64,000 nt of DNA from Microbacterium sp. Root61 (GTDB taxonomy: Bacteria; Actinomycetota; Actinomycetes; Actinomycetales; Microbacteriaceae), in the NCBI RefSeq assembly GCF_001427525.1, contig NZ_LMGU01000001.1, forward strand, positions 3,293,713-3,357,712. Reading direction: 5' to 3'. The notes under the pieces are model-generated. The model searched no databases, was not told the DNA's origin, and was given only the letters and a program-made list of their open reading frames with translations. This document shows positions 18,393-27,598 of this stretch, in pieces. The position numbers and the translations under genes are program-made. Position 1 is the stretch's first letter, and each line of letters begins with the position of its first letter.

Positions 18393-18467
18393 GGGTGAAG
18401 GACCACCACCACAGGTCGTCTTCCGTGTAACGGTCGCCGAAACCTGGTGAACAAAGGAACACAACAC

Positions 18468-18866
18468 ATGACAATGACAGACCCGGTCGCAGACATGCTG
18501 ACCCGTCTGCGCAACGCGAACTCGGCGCACCACGACTCCGTGTCGATGCCGAGCTCGAAGCTCAAGACGAACATCGCCGAGATCCTCAAGAAGGAGGGTT
18601 ACATCGCCGAGTGGATCGTCGAAGACGCACGCGTCGGCCAGACCCTCTCCCTCACGCTGAAGTACGGCCCGAACCGCGAGCGGTCGATCGTCGGCATCAA
18701 GCGCGTCTCCAAGCCCGGTCTTCGCGTGTACGCGAAGTCGACCGAGATCCCCACCGTTCTCGGTGGCCTCGGCGTCGCCATCCTGTCCACCTCCTCCGGT
18801 CTGCTTACTGACCGTCAGGCCGAGCAGAAGGGCGTGGGCGGGGAAGTCATCGCCTACGTGTGGTGA
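18468..18866 (+). CDS. rpsH: 30S ribosomal protein S8
   Basis: The 132-residue protein begins [20 protein letters not shown], the classic S8 N-terminus, and ends [11 protein letters not shown]. It binds the central domain of 16S rRNA and in other bacteria represses the spc operon by binding mRNA near rplE. ATG 18468 has AAAGGAAC upstream; the GTG at 18447 would precede that site and is rejected. rplF starts 6 nt later. Confidence 0.96.
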   Translation: MTMTDPVADMLTRLRNANSAHHDSVSMPSSKLKTNIAEILKKEGYIAEWIVEDARVGQTLSLTLKYGPNRERSIVGIKRVSKPGLRVYAKSTEIPTVLGGLGVAILSTSSGLLTDRQAEQKGVGGEVIAYVW

Positions 18867-18872
18867 CCTGAT

Positions 18873-19409
18873 ATGTCGCGTATCGGACGTCTTCCCATCG
18901 ACATCCCCGCGGACGTGACCATCACGGTCAACGGCCAGGATGTCGCAGTCAAGGGCCCCAAGGGCGAGCTCTCGCTCACCGTGGCGCGCCCCATCGAGGT
19001 CAAGGTCGAGGAGAACCAGATCCTGGTCTCCCGTCCCGATGACGAGCGCGAGTCGCGTTCGCTTCACGGCCTGACCCGCACCCTGATCAGCAACAACATC
19101 ATCGGTGTGACGCAGGGCTACACCAAGGGCCTCGAGGTCGTCGGCACGGGTTACCGTGTCGCGCAGAAGGGCGGCTCCGTCGAGTTCGCCCTCGGCTTCT
19201 CGCACCCCGTTCTGGTCGACCCGCCTGTCGGGATCACGTTCACGGTCGAGGGCAACAACAAGCTCACCGTGAGTGGCATTGACAAGCAGGCCGTCGGCGA
19301 GGCGGCTGCCAACATCCGCAAGATCCGCAAGCCCGAGCCGTACAAGGGCAAGGGTGTGCGTTACGCCGGCGAAGTTGTTCGGCGCAAGGCCGGAAAGGCT
19401 GGTAAGTAA
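18873..19409 (+). CDS. rplF: 50S ribosomal protein L6
   Basis: The 178-residue protein has the L6 start [15 protein letters not shown] and the C-terminal signature [20 protein letters not shown]. Two tandem RNA-binding domains of the family fit the length. L6 lies near the sarcin-ricin loop, where elongation factors bind. It is 6 nt after rpsH and 2 nt before rplR. Confidence 0.97.
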   Translation: MSRIGRLPIDIPADVTITVNGQDVAVKGPKGELSLTVARPIEVKVEENQILVSRPDDERESRSLHGLTRTLISNNIIGVTQGYTKGLEVVGTGYRVAQKGGSVEFALGFSHPVLVDPPVGITFTVEGNNKLTVSGIDKQAVGEAAANIRKIRKPEPYKGKGVRYAGEVVRRKAGKAGK

Positions 19410-19411
19410 CC

Positions 19412-19771
19412 ATGGCTGTGACATCAAAGTCAGTCGCGCGTTCGCGTCGTCACACCCGTCTTCGCAAGAAGGTCGTCGGTACGGCGGAGCGTCCTCGCCT
19501 CGTCGTGAACCGTTCATCGCGTCACGTCTTCGTGCAGCTCGTGGACGACGCCCAGGGCCACACCGTGGCTTCGGCGTCGACCCTCGAGGCCGATCTGCGT
19601 GCGTTCGATGGTGACAAGACCGCCAAGGCCCGCAAGGTCGGCGAGCTCGTCGCCGAGCGCGCCAAGGCCGCCGGCGTCTCCGACGCCGTGTTCGACCGCG
19701 GAGGCAACCGCTACGCGGGCCGCGTCGCCGCTATTGCGGACGGCGCCCGTGAGGGAGGTCTGAACCTGTGA
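19412..19771 (+). CDS. rplR: 50S ribosomal protein L18
   Basis: The 119-residue product shows the L18 pattern [32 protein letters not shown], and [20 protein letters not shown] near the end. It binds 5S rRNA with L5 in the central protuberance. The stop codon overlaps the GTG of rpsE in a GTGA arrangement. Confidence 0.97.
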   Translation: MAVTSKSVARSRRHTRLRKKVVGTAERPRLVVNRSSRHVFVQLVDDAQGHTVASASTLEADLRAFDGDKTAKARKVGELVAERAKAAGVSDAVFDRGGNRYAGRVAAIADGAREGGLNL

Positions 19772-20475
19772 GTGAGAACAAGGAGAACGAAGTGACCGCC
19801 ACCGAGCAGTCCGCCGAGCAGGTCGCGCCGGCCGAGGCCACCGCGCCTGCCGAGGCGACGACCGAGCGCGAGCGCGAGCCGCGTCGCGGTGGTCGTGAGC
19901 GCAACCAGAACCAGCGTGACCGCGGTGGCCGTGATGCCGACAAGAGCCAGTTCCTGGAGCGCGTCGTCACGATCAACCGTGTGTCGAAGGTCGTCAAGGG
20001 TGGTCGTCGCTTCAGCTTCACCGCTCTCGTCGTCGTCGGTGACGGAAACGGCGTCGTCGGCGTCGGCTACGGCAAGGCGCGCGAAGTCCCCCTCGCCATC
20101 TCCAAGGGTGTCGAAGAGGCCAAGCGCAACTTCTTCCGCGTGCCCCGCGTCGGCTCCACCATCCCGCACCCGGTGCAGGGTGAGGCAGCCGCCGGTGTGG
20201 TGCTCCTGCGTCCCGCAGCAGCTGGTACCGGTGTTATCGCCGGTGGCCCGGTGCGTGCAGTGCTCGAGTGCGCCGGCATCCACGATGTGCTCTCGAAGTC
20301 GCTCGGTTCGTCGAACACGATCAACATCGTGCACGCGACCGTCGCCGCGCTCAAGCAGCTCGAGGAACCGCGTGCGGTCGCCGCACGTCGTGGCCTCGAC
20401 TACGACGCGGTCGTTCCGGCGATCATCATCCGCAACGAGGCCAAGGCCGCAGCGGCGCAGAAGGTAGGTGCCTGA
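19768..20475 (+). CDS. rpsE: 30S ribosomal protein S5 with disordered N-terminal extension
   Basis: The S5 core begins near residue 65 ([18 protein letters not shown]) and contains the dsRBD-like and C-terminal domains ([20 protein letters not shown]). S5 acts in translational fidelity and mRNA unwinding. The total of 235 residues exceeds the usual 165-210 because of an Ala/Glu then Arg-rich N-terminal region. GTG 19768 overlaps the rplR stop after GAGGGAGG; GTG 19792, preceded by AAGGAGA, is an equally good alternative that would remove eight residues. Confidence 0.94.
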   Translation: MSENKENEVTATEQSAEQVAPAEATAPAEATTEREREPRRGGRERNQNQRDRGGRDADKSQFLERVVTINRVSKVVKGGRRFSFTALVVVGDGNGVVGVGYGKAREVPLAISKGVEEAKRNFFRVPRVGSTIPHPVQGEAAAGVVLLRPAAAGTGVIAGGPVRAVLECAGIHDVLSKSLGSSNTINIVHATVAALKQLEEPRAVAARRGLDYDAVVPAIIIRNEAKAAAAQKVGA

Positions 20476-20660
20476 TGGCTCAGCGTCTGAAGGTGACGCA
20501 GATCAAGTCCAAGGTGAGCGAAAAGCAGAACCAGCGTGACACGCTGCGCAGCCTCGGTCTCAAGCGGATCGGCGACTCCGTCGTCCGTCCCGACGACGCG
20601 CAGAACCGCGGGTACGTCAAGACCGTCGCCCACCTCGTGAACGTTGAGGAGATCGACTAA
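20475..20660 (+). CDS. rpmD: 50S ribosomal protein L30
   Basis: The 61-residue protein [14 protein letters not shown]...[19 protein letters not shown] matches the bacterial L30 length and motif; L30 binds 5S and 23S rRNA. One-base overlaps (TGATG, TAATG) join rpsE and rplO. Confidence 0.96.
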   Translation: MAQRLKVTQIKSKVSEKQNQRDTLRSLGLKRIGDSVVRPDDAQNRGYVKTVAHLVNVEEID

Positions 20661-21295
20661 TGGCCGAGAAGGCTGAGAAGACCGAAGCCGTCAAGGCAGA
20701 GGCGAACGTGAAGGCTGCTGCCCCCAAGAAGGCTGCTGCCGAGAAGGCCCCCAAGGCTGCCCCGGCGAAGGCTGCCGACAAGGCGGAGAAGGCCCCTGCG
20801 AAGAAGGCTGCTCCCAAGGCTGCCGCGAAGCCGAAGGCGGATGCCCCGGCAGCCCGTCCCGGCGTGCTGAAGGTGCACCACCTGCGTCCGGTCCCCGGAT
20901 CCAACACCGCAAAGACCCGCGTGGGTCGCGGTGAGGGTTCCAAGGGTAAGACCGCGGGTCGTGGCACCAAGGGCCAGAAGGCCCGTTACCAGGTCAAGGC
21001 CGGGTTCGAGGGTGGGCAGATGCCGCTGCACATGCGCACCCCGAAGCTGCGCGGGTTCAAGAACCCGTTCCGCGTCGAGTACCAGGTCGTCAACCTCGAC
21101 AAGCTGGCTGAGCTCTACCCGAAGGGCGGCGATGTCACCATCACCGACCTCGTGGCCAAGGGCGCCGTTCGCAAGAACGAGAAGGTCAAGGTGCTGGGCA
21201 CCGGCGACATCGCGGTGAAGCTCACCGTGTCCGTCGACAAGGTCTCGGGTTCTGCCGAGCAGAAGATCGTCGCCGCAGGCGGCACCGTCAAGTAG
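20660..21295 (+). CDS. rplO: 50S ribosomal protein L15 with long Ala/Lys N-terminal extension
   Basis: The L15 core starts near residue 68 ([13 protein letters not shown]) and has the glycine-rich [20 protein letters not shown] motif and [19 protein letters not shown]15 is a late 50S assembly protein. The family is usually about 145-150 residues; here 211, because of an N-terminal region of roughly 65 residues that is almost only Ala, Lys, Glu and Pro. The ATG overlaps the rpmD stop, supporting the long start. A strong hairpin follows the gene. Confidence 0.95.
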   Translation: MAEKAEKTEAVKAEANVKAAAPKKAAAEKAPKAAPAKAADKAEKAPAKKAAPKAAAKPKADAPAARPGVLKVHHLRPVPGSNTAKTRVGRGEGSKGKTAGRGTKGQKARYQVKAGFEGGQMPLHMRTPKLRGFKNPFRVEYQVVNLDKLAELYPKGGDVTITDLVAKGAVRKNEKVKVLGTGDIAVKLTVSVDKVSGSAEQKIVAAGGTVK

Positions 21296-21300
21296 TGCAC

Positions 21301-21334
21301 AGGAGGGGCCGGGGCGCTTGCTCCGGTCCCTCCT
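21301..21334 (+). terminator. Hairpin between rplO and secY
   Basis: A 15-bp stem (21301-21315 with 21320-21334, two G-T pairs, GCTT loop) directly follows the rplO stop. A TACCCT -10-like box lies just after it at 21339-21344. Together they suggest that rplO ends one transcription unit and secY-adk-map can begin another. Confidence 0.65.
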
Positions 21335-21394
21335 GGGTTACCCTGGATACCGGCTCGCCACGGGCGTTCCGGCATCCCCTCTGGAGGCAACCTC

Positions 21395-22717
21395 TTGTTC
21401 AGCGCTATCGCGCGGGTCTTCCGCACTCCCGACCTTCGTCGGAAGATCGCATTCACGCTGGCGATCATCGCCATTTACCGGCTCGGCGCTCATGTGCCCT
21501 CGCCGTTCGTAGACTTCCCCAACGTGCAGTCCTGCCTTGCGCAGAGCTCCGGGGCGGAAGGTCTGCTGTCGCTGGTCAACCTGTTCTCAGGCGGCGCGCT
21601 CCTTCAGCTGTCGATCTTCGCGCTGGGCGTCATGCCGTACATCACCGCGACGATCATCGTGCAGCTCCTGCGCGTGGTCATCCCACACTTCGAGACCCTC
21701 TACAAAGAGGGTCAGGCGGGTCAGTCGAAGCTGACGCAGTACACCCGCTACCTCACGATCGCACTTGCACTGCTGCAGTCGACCACCCTCGTGACCGTGG
21801 CCCGCAGCGGCCAGCTCTTCGGCGCCACAGGCATCCCCGAGTGCGAGCAGCTCCTCACCAATGACGTGTGGTGGGCTCAGCTCCTGATGATCATCACGAT
21901 GACCGCCGGTACCGGCCTCATCATGTGGTTCGCCGAGCTGGTCACCGAGCGCGGCATCGGCAACGGCATGTCGATCCTCATCTTCACCTCCATCGCCGCG
22001 GCCTTCCCCGCATCGATGTGGGCGATCGCGCAGGCCAAGGGCTTCGAGACGTTCCTGCTGGTCCTGGCCGTCGGTATCGTCGTGGTCGCGCTCGTGGTCT
22101 ACGTCGAGCAGTCCCAGCGGCGCATCCCGGTGCAGTACGCGAAGCGGATGGTCGGTCGTCGCACCTACGGCGGCACCAACACGTACATCCCGATCAAGGT
22201 CAACATGGCCGGCGTCGTGCCCGTCATCTTCGCCTCGTCGCTGCTGTACATCCCCGCGCTCATCGCGCAGTTCAACCAGCCGCAGGCGGGGGAGACGGCA
22301 CCCGGGTGGGTCGTGTGGATCACGAACTACCTGACCAAGGGCGATCACCCGCTCTACATGCTGCTGTACTTCCTGCTCATCGTCGGGTTCACCTACTTCT
22401 ACGTCGCGATCACGTTCAACCCTGTCGAGGTCGCCGACAACATGAAGAAGTACGGCGGGTTCATCCCCGGCATCCGTGCCGGTCGTCCCACCGCGGAGTA
22501 CCTCGACTACGTTCTGACGCGCATCACGCTGCCGGGATCCATCTACCTCGGTCTGATCGCTCTGCTGCCTCTCATCGCCCTGGCCACGGTCGGCGCCAAC
22601 CAGAACTTCCCGTTCGGTGGCGCGTCGATCCTGATCATCGTCGGTGTGGGTCTCGAGACGGTCAAGCAGATCGATGCCCAGCTGCAGCAGCGTCACTATG
22701 AGGGACTTCTCCGATGA
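21395..22717 (+). CDS. secY: Sec translocon channel subunit SecY
   Basis: The 440-residue polytopic membrane protein has about ten hydrophobic segments, the plug and early-helix region (LFSGGALLQLSIFALGVMPY) and the SecY signature ITERGIGNGMSI-like stretch (here VTERGIGNGMSILIF). It forms the protein-conducting channel with SecE and SecG and exports, among others, the surface proteins in this window. The TTG start at 21395 has TGGAGG 7 nt upstream. The stop overlaps the adk ATG (ATGA). Confidence 0.97.
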   Translation: MFSAIARVFRTPDLRRKIAFTLAIIAIYRLGAHVPSPFVDFPNVQSCLAQSSGAEGLLSLVNLFSGGALLQLSIFALGVMPYITATIIVQLLRVVIPHFETLYKEGQAGQSKLTQYTRYLTIALALLQSTTLVTVARSGQLFGATGIPECEQLLTNDVWWAQLLMIITMTAGTGLIMWFAELVTERGIGNGMSILIFTSIAAAFPASMWAIAQAKGFETFLLVLAVGIVVVALVVYVEQSQRRIPVQYAKRMVGRRTYGGTNTYIPIKVNMAGVVPVIFASSLLYIPALIAQFNQPQAGETAPGWVVWITNYLTKGDHPLYMLLYFLLIVGFTYFYVAITFNPVEVADNMKKYGGFIPGIRAGRPTAEYLDYVLTRITLPGSIYLGLIALLPLIALATVGANQNFPFGGASILIIVGVGLETVKQIDAQLQQRHYEGLLR

Positions 22718-23328
22718 CCGACTCCGTCAACTCCTCCGCACGTTTCCTGATCGTCGGCCCCCAGGGCTCCGGCAAGGGAACCCAGGGCGTCCGCATCGCC
22801 GCCGCGTTCCACATCCCGGTCGTCTCGACCGGCGATGTGTTCCGCGCGAACGTCGCCGCCGGTACGCCGCTCGGGCAGAAGGTGCAGGCCATCATCGAGG
22901 CCGGCGACCTGGTGCCCGACGAGCTGACCAGCGAGATCGTGCGCGACCGCCTGTCGCAGGCGGATGCCGCGGACGGCTTCCTGCTGGACGGCTATCCGCG
23001 CAACCTCGGTCAGGTCTCCGACCTCGACGACTTCCTGCGTGGCCGTGACGAGAGCCTGGACGCCGTGATCGAGCTGCGCGTTCCCCGCGAGGAGAGCATC
23101 GCGCGCCTGTCCCTGCGTGCTCAGGAGCAGGGCCGCACGGACGACACCGAAGAGGTCATCGCCAACCGCCTGGGCATCTACGAGCGCGAGACCGCTCCGA
23201 TCCTCGGCGTCTACGGCGAGCGGGGCATCGTCGACACGATCGACGGTGTCGGCTCGTTGGACGAGATCACCGACCGGATCGTCGCGGCGCTCGAAGCCCG
23301 CGGACTGATCCGCACGGCCGCCGCCTGA
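22714..23328 (+). CDS. adk: Adenylate kinase (short-LID form)
   Basis: The enzyme interconverts ATP plus AMP and two ADP. The P-loop GPQGSGKGTQ lies at residues 15-24, the AMP-binding STGDVFRANV at about 38 and the DGYPRNLGQ motif at about 90. The LID between helices is very short (RAQEQGRTDDTEE), without zinc cysteines, as in other actinobacterial enzymes, which fits 204 residues. It overlaps secY by 4 nt and ends 1 nt before map, the classic secY-adk-map order. Confidence 0.96.
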   Translation: MTDSVNSSARFLIVGPQGSGKGTQGVRIAAAFHIPVVSTGDVFRANVAAGTPLGQKVQAIIEAGDLVPDELTSEIVRDRLSQADAADGFLLDGYPRNLGQVSDLDDFLRGRDESLDAVIELRVPREESIARLSLRAQEQGRTDDTEEVIANRLGIYERETAPILGVYGERGIVDTIDGVGSLDEITDRIVAALEARGLIRTAAA

Positions 23329-23329
23329 C

Positions 23330-24166
23330 GTGGTCGGTCTGCGCCGATCCATCTACAAGTCGCCCGCTCAGCTGCGGGCGATGGTGGAGCCCGGTCTGAT
23401 CACCGCCGCCGCGTTGGATGCGGTTCGTGCGCTGATCGCTCCGGGTGTCACGACGCTCGAACTGGATGCGGCGGCATCCGCCGTCATCACGGCTCGCGGC
23501 GCGAAGTCGAACTTCCAGATGGTCCGTGGCTACCGCCACACCGTGTGCGCGTCGGTCAACGAGCAGGTCGTCCACGGCATCCCGGGCAATCGCCCGCTCG
23601 AGCCCGGTGACATCCTGTCGATCGACGCCGGCGCCGAGTACAAGGGCTGGAACGGCGATTCGGCGTTCACCGTCGTCGTGCCCGACCCGTCCCGTCCGGA
23701 GCTGGTCGCCGAGCGCGAAGAGCTGTCCCGGGTGACCGAGGGCTCGCTGTGGGCCGGCATTGCCGCGCTCGCCTCCGCCACGCATCTCGGCGAAGTCGGG
23801 GCAGCGATCCAGGACTACATCGAAGCATCCGGGCACGACTACGGCATCCTGCGCGACTACGTGGGGCACGGCATCGGCCGGCGCATGCACGAGGCGCCGT
23901 CGATCTTCAACTACCGCGTCGAGGATCCGGGCCCCGAGGTGCGCCCCGGGCTGGCCGTCGCGATCGAGCCGATGGTCACCGCCGGCAGCGAAGTCACCTT
24001 CATCGAAGACGATGACTGGACGGTTTCCACCCGGGACGGCTCAGCCGGTTCACACTGGGAACATAGCGTCGCCGTGCATGATGGTGGTATCTGGGTGCTG
24101 ACGGCGCCCGATGGTGGGGCAGCGGGACTGGCGCCGTTCGGCGTGGTCCCCGTTGCCATCAAGTAG
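23330..24166 (+). CDS. map: Methionine aminopeptidase, type I
   Basis: The 278-residue metallopeptidase removes N-terminal methionine from new proteins. All expected active-site groups are visible: His in VNEQVVHGIPG, Asp in LSIDAGAEYKGWNGDSAF, His in GHGIGRRMHEAPS, Glu in AIEPMVT and Glu in HWEHSVAVHDGG. It begins with a GTG one base after the adk stop, so translation is probably coupled. Confidence 0.96.
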   Translation: MVGLRRSIYKSPAQLRAMVEPGLITAAALDAVRALIAPGVTTLELDAAASAVITARGAKSNFQMVRGYRHTVCASVNEQVVHGIPGNRPLEPGDILSIDAGAEYKGWNGDSAFTVVVPDPSRPELVAEREELSRVTEGSLWAGIAALASATHLGEVGAAIQDYIEASGHDYGILRDYVGHGIGRRMHEAPSIFNYRVEDPGPEVRPGLAVAIEPMVTAGSEVTFIEDDDWTVSTRDGSAGSHWEHSVAVHDGGIWVLTAPDGGAAGLAPFGVVPVAIK

Positions 24167-24188
24167 GACTCGAGAGGTCGGTAGGGAC

Positions 24189-24869
24189 ATGGCTGCGGCT
24201 GCACGCAAGAACTGGTTCGCGATCTGGATCAGCATCGGAGTCGTCGTCGCGCTCGTCGCTGTCGCCGGCCTCGTGGTGTGGATGAACGCGACCGCGAGCG
24301 GACCGGGTTCCACCCCGGAGAGCTCCTCGATCAACACCGAGACCGGAGCGATCGCCGTGGGCGAGGGTGAAGGCACGCTCGACACCTACGTCGACTTCAT
24401 GTGCCCCATCTGCGGCCAGTTCGAAGAGGCCTACGGCCCGTCGATCGAGGGACTCGTGGACGACGGCACCATCACGTTGAACATCCACCCGATCTCCATC
24501 CTCGACCGCGCCTCGCAGGGCACGAAGTTCTCCACGCGCTCGGCCAGTGCGATGTACTGCGTCGCCGACGCGAACCCCGACGCCGCCCTGCCGTTCCTGC
24601 AGGCGATGTTCGCGAACCAGCCCGACGAGAATTCGTCGGGACTCACGGACGACCAGATGGTCGCCATCGCCGAAGGCGTGGGCGTGACGGATGCCGCGGA
24701 CTGCATCACCTCGGGTCGCTACATGAAGTTCGTCACGTCGATCACCCCGAAGACGCCGGTTGCTCCGGGCTCCACGGGAATCGGCACGCCGACCATCGCG
24801 GTCAACGGCGAGGTCATCGCGAACTCGTCGCTGCCCGAGCCGGCAGATCTGGCCACGCTCTTCCAGTAG
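24189..24869 (+). CDS. Membrane-anchored DsbA-like thioredoxin-fold protein
   Basis: An N-terminal helix (about residues 10-32) anchors a domain facing outward. It has a CPIC redox motif (C72, C75) after VDFMCP and a cis-proline loop GIGTPTIAVNG near the C-terminus, both typical of DsbA-like thiol oxidoreductases. The protein has 226 residues. It could form or isomerise disulfides in exported proteins; the DUF11 repeats upstream each carry paired Cys. The ATG at 24189 lies 22 nt after map, with AGGTCGGTAGGG upstream; a longer frame from 24111 overlaps map and is rejected. The exact substrate is unknown. Confidence 0.85.
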   Translation: MAAAARKNWFAIWISIGVVVALVAVAGLVVWMNATASGPGSTPESSSINTETGAIAVGEGEGTLDTYVDFMCPICGQFEEAYGPSIEGLVDDGTITLNIHPISILDRASQGTKFSTRSASAMYCVADANPDAALPFLQAMFANQPDENSSGLTDDQMVAIAEGVGVTDAADCITSGRYMKFVTSITPKTPVAPGSTGIGTPTIAVNGEVIANSSLPEPADLATLFQ

Positions 24870-24879
24870 CGCGGCGGAG

Positions 24880-24908
24880 TTGCCGAGGCATCCACTATCA
24901 CGTACACT
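24880..24908 (+). promoter_or_regulatory. Predicted promoter for infA-rpmJ
   Basis: TTGCCG at 24880-24885, 17 bp, then TACACT at 24903-24908 in the 158-nt gap before infA. A leader of roughly 110 nt would result. Confidence 0.6.
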
Positions 24909-25027
24909 TGATCTTTGGTGCTTTGCGCCTGTTTCGGCGTGTCTGACGGAGGAATCCCGAAGGCCCCAGCACCAACATCCCACCCACCGCAGACCGACCG
25001 GTCTGTGAACCTAGCGACAGTGAGTGT

Positions 25028-25249
25028 ATGGCGAAGAAAGACGGTGTCATCGAGATCGAGGGCACGATCACCGAGGCCCTGCCCAACGCGATGTTCCGCG
25101 TCGAGCTGAGCAACGGCCACAAAGTGCTCGCCACGATCTCCGGCAAGATGCGGCAGAACTACATCCGCATCATTCCTGAGGACCGCGTCGTCGTGGAACT
25201 CAGTCCCTACGACCTCACGCGCGGTCGTATCGTCTATCGCTACCGCTAG
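25028..25249 (+). CDS. infA: Translation initiation factor IF-1
   Basis: The 73-residue OB-fold protein begins [20 protein letters not shown] and ends [13 protein letters not shown], a complete match to the IF-1 pattern. It binds the 30S A site during initiation. Position between the map region and rpmJ is canonical. A good promoter lies about 120 nt upstream. Confidence 0.97.
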   Translation: MAKKDGVIEIEGTITEALPNAMFRVELSNGHKVLATISGKMRQNYIRIIPEDRVVVELSPYDLTRGRIVYRYR

Positions 25250-25317
25250 ACCGGTCGAGAAGTAACGACCGTGTCGGCCCTGCCGACTCGGTACGAAGAC
25301 AGCGAACAGGAAACATC

Positions 25318-25434
25318 ATGAAGGTCAACCCCAGCGTCAAGCCCATCTGCGATCACTGCAAGGTGATTCGTCGTCACGGCGTCGTCATGGTCATCTGCAA
25401 GTCGAACCCGCGCCACAAGCAGCGCCAGGGCTAG
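25318..25434 (+). CDS. rpmJ: 50S ribosomal protein L36 (zinc-binding form)
   Basis: This 38-residue gene starts at ATG 25318, with ACAGGAAAC upstream, and reads [20 protein letters not shown]. The metal ligands are complete: C11, C14, C27 and H33. This is therefore the zinc-containing C+ type of L36. It lies 68 nt after infA and is followed by a strong hairpin. Confidence 0.96.
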   Translation: MKVNPSVKPICDHCKVIRRHGVVMVICKSNPRHKQRQG

Positions 25435-25446
25435 TCACAGATTTGC

Positions 25447-25474
25447 TCCGGATGCCGCGTAACCGGCATCCGGA
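25447..25474 (+). terminator. Hairpin after rpmJ
   Basis: An 11-bp perfect stem (25447-25457 with 25464-25474) with a 6-nt loop starts 13 nt after the rpmJ stop. No U-tract follows. It may end or attenuate the infA-rpmJ transcript. Confidence 0.7.
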
Positions 25475-25528
25475 TCAGCACAACTCAACACATCACAGGC
25501 AGTTTCAGAACCCCGCGAGGGGGGACAC

Positions 25529-25546
25529 CCCGGGCGGAGGCCCGGG
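25529..25546 (+). promoter_or_regulatory. GC-rich hairpin in the rpsM leader
   Basis: CCCGGGC (25529-25535) pairs perfectly with GCCCGGG (25540-25546) around a GGAG loop, about 48 nt before rpsM. It could be an attenuator or a protein-binding site in the alpha-operon leader; no direct evidence distinguishes these. Confidence 0.45.
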
Positions 25547-25593
25547 CACCGATTCTGCTCCATACCTCCACTCACTCCACAGGAGAGAACCGC

Positions 25594-25968
25594 ATGGCAC
25601 GTCTTGCCGGCGTTGACATCCCGCGCGATAAGCGCGTGGTGATCGCCCTTACCTACATCTACGGCGTAGGCCCCACCCGTTCGAAGGCGATTCTCGCCGC
25701 GACGGAGATCAGCCCCGACATCCGCGTCAAGGACCTCAGCGACGACCAGCTGATCGCGCTCCGCGACAACATCGAGGGCAACTACAAGGTTGAGGGTGAC
25801 CTCCGCCGCGAGGTTGCCGCCGACATCCGCCGCAAGGTCGAGATCGGCTCCTACGAGGGCATCCGCCACCGTCGTGGCCTGCCCGTCCGCGGACAGCGCA
25901 CCAAGACGAACGCCCGCACGCGCAAGGGCCCCAAGCGCACCGTCGCCGGCAAGAAGAAGGCGCGCTAG
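25594..25968 (+). CDS. rpsM: 30S ribosomal protein S13
   Basis: The 124-residue protein starts [20 protein letters not shown], with [14 protein letters not shown] and the basic C-terminal [16 protein letters not shown]13 sits in the 30S head and touches P-site tRNA and the 50S subunit. AGGAGAG precedes the ATG. rpsK follows after 34 nt. Confidence 0.97.
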   Translation: MARLAGVDIPRDKRVVIALTYIYGVGPTRSKAILAATEISPDIRVKDLSDDQLIALRDNIEGNYKVEGDLRREVAADIRRKVEIGSYEGIRHRRGLPVRGQRTKTNARTRKGPKRTVAGKKKAR

Positions 25969-26002
25969 GCCTCCGCCTGCGCAGGATTCAGGAGAACAGC
26001 AC

Positions 26003-26401
26003 ATGGCTGCACCCAAGACTGCCGCGCGCAAGCCGCGCCGCAAGGAAAAGAAGAACATCGCGCTGGGCCAGGCCCACATCAAGTCGACGTTCAACAACAC
26101 GATCGTCTCGATCACCGACCCGACCGGCGCTGTCATCAGCTGGGCCTCGTCCGGTGGCGTGGGCTTCAAGGGCTCGCGCAAGTCGACGCCCTACGCCGCA
26201 GGCATGGCAGCGGAGTCCGCTGCCCGCCAGGCGCAGGAGCACGGCGTCAAGAAGGTCGACGTCTTCGTGAAGGGCCCGGGTTCGGGCCGCGAGACCGCGA
26301 TCCGTTCGCTTCAGGCTGCTGGCCTCGAGGTGGGTTCGATCAACGATGTGACGCCTCAGGCGCACAACGGCTGCCGTCCCCCGAAGCGTCGCCGCGTCTG
26401 A
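26003..26401 (+). CDS. rpsK: 30S ribosomal protein S11
   Basis: The 132-residue protein contains [32 protein letters not shown] and the C-terminal [12 protein letters not shown], all diagnostic of S11 on the 30S platform. AGGAGAAC lies upstream of ATG 26003; the frame open from 25790 overlaps rpsM and is discarded. In many actinobacteria rpsD follows; here a hairpin and then rpoA follow. Confidence 0.97.
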   Translation: MAAPKTAARKPRRKEKKNIALGQAHIKSTFNNTIVSITDPTGAVISWASSGGVGFKGSRKSTPYAAGMAAESAARQAQEHGVKKVDVFVKGPGSGRETAIRSLQAAGLEVGSINDVTPQAHNGCRPPKRRRV

Positions 26402-26410
26402 CATCCCGGA

Positions 26411-26435
26411 GCCGGGGCACCCATGGTGCCCCGGC
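26411..26435 (+). terminator. Hairpin between rpsK and rpoA
   Basis: A perfect 11-bp stem, 26411-26421 with 26425-26435, and a CAT loop lies 9 nt after rpsK in the 168-nt gap before rpoA. It occupies the usual place of rpsD. The rest of the gap shows no clear gene. Confidence 0.65.
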
Positions 26436-26569
26436 ATCTCCGGCTGTCTCGCCGATACGCGAGCGCACCCACAGATATCGGATGCCGCGGCCCGCGCCAT
26501 CCATGAAACTCAATACCTCCACCCACTGCAAGTGTCATATAGCGGGCACTTAGCCGAAAGGAACACATA

Positions 26570-27559
26570 GTGCTTATTGCACAGCGTCCCACCCTGACCG
26601 AGGAGAAGATCGGGGAGTTCCGCAGCCGTTTCATCATCGAGCCGCTGGAGCCTGGCTTCGGCTACACGATCGGCAACGCACTGCGTCGCAGCCTTCTGTC
26701 CTCGATCCCCGGCGCGGCCGTCACGAGCATCCGCATCGATGGCGTCCTCCACGAGTTCAGCACGATTCCCGGTGTCAAGGAAGACGTCACCGAGATCATC
26801 CTCAACATCAAGCAGCTCGTCGTCTCGAGCGAGCGCGACGAGCCCATCACGGCGTACCTGCGCAAGACGGGTGCCGGCGAGGTCACGGCCGCTGACATCT
26901 CGGCTCCGGCCGGTGTCGAGGTCCACAACCCCGAGCTGGTCATCGCGACCCTGAACGACACCGCGAAGTTCGAGCTCGAGCTCACGATCGAGCGTGGCCG
27001 TGGCTACGTCTCGGCGACCCAGAACCGCAACGAGTACGCCGAGGCCGGTCAGATTCCGATCGACTCGATCTACTCGCCCGTCCTCAAGGTCAGCTACCGC
27101 GTCGACGCGACCCGTGCCGGTGAGCGCACCGACTTCGACAAGCTCGTCCTGGACGTCGAGTCCAAGTCGTCCATCGCGCCGCGCGACGCCGTCGCATCGG
27201 CCGGTCGCACCCTGACCGAGCTGTTCGGTCTGGCGCGCGAGCTGAACGTCGAGGCCGAGGGCATCGAGATCGGCCCCGCGCCGGTCGAGACCGTCCTCTC
27301 CAACGAACTGTCGATGCCGATCGAGGACCTCGATCTGTCCGTCCGCTCGTACAACTGCCTCAAGCGTGAGGGCATCAACACGGTCAGCGAGCTCGTTGCT
27401 CTGTCCGAGACGCAGCTCATGAACATCCGCAACTTCGGTCAGAAGTCGGTCGACGAGGTGCGCGACAAGCTCATCTCGCTGGGCCTGTCGTTGAAGGACT
27501 CGGTCCCCGGGTTCGACGGCGCGCACTTCTACGGCGGATACGACGAAGAAACCGTCTGA
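26570..27559 (+). CDS. rpoA: DNA-directed RNA polymerase alpha subunit
   Basis: The 329-residue protein has the N-terminal assembly domain ([20 protein letters not shown], residues about 30-50) that dimerises and binds beta and beta', a linker, and the C-terminal domain (about 250-320). The latter has the [19 protein letters not shown] helix that contacts UP elements and activators. The start is GTG 26570 with GAAAGG upstream. rplQ follows after 39 nt. Confidence 0.97.
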   Translation: MLIAQRPTLTEEKIGEFRSRFIIEPLEPGFGYTIGNALRRSLLSSIPGAAVTSIRIDGVLHEFSTIPGVKEDVTEIILNIKQLVVSSERDEPITAYLRKTGAGEVTAADISAPAGVEVHNPELVIATLNDTAKFELELTIERGRGYVSATQNRNEYAEAGQIPIDSIYSPVLKVSYRVDATRAGERTDFDKLVLDVESKSSIAPRDAVASAGRTLTELFGLARELNVEAEGIEIGPAPVETVLSNELSMPIEDLDLSVRSYNCLKREGINTVSELVALSETQLMNIRNFGQKSVDEVRDKLISLGLSLKDSVPGFDGAHFYGGYDEETV

Positions 27560-27598
27560 CCCGCTTCCGAGCTACGAATCATCCTGGAGTAACTGAGA

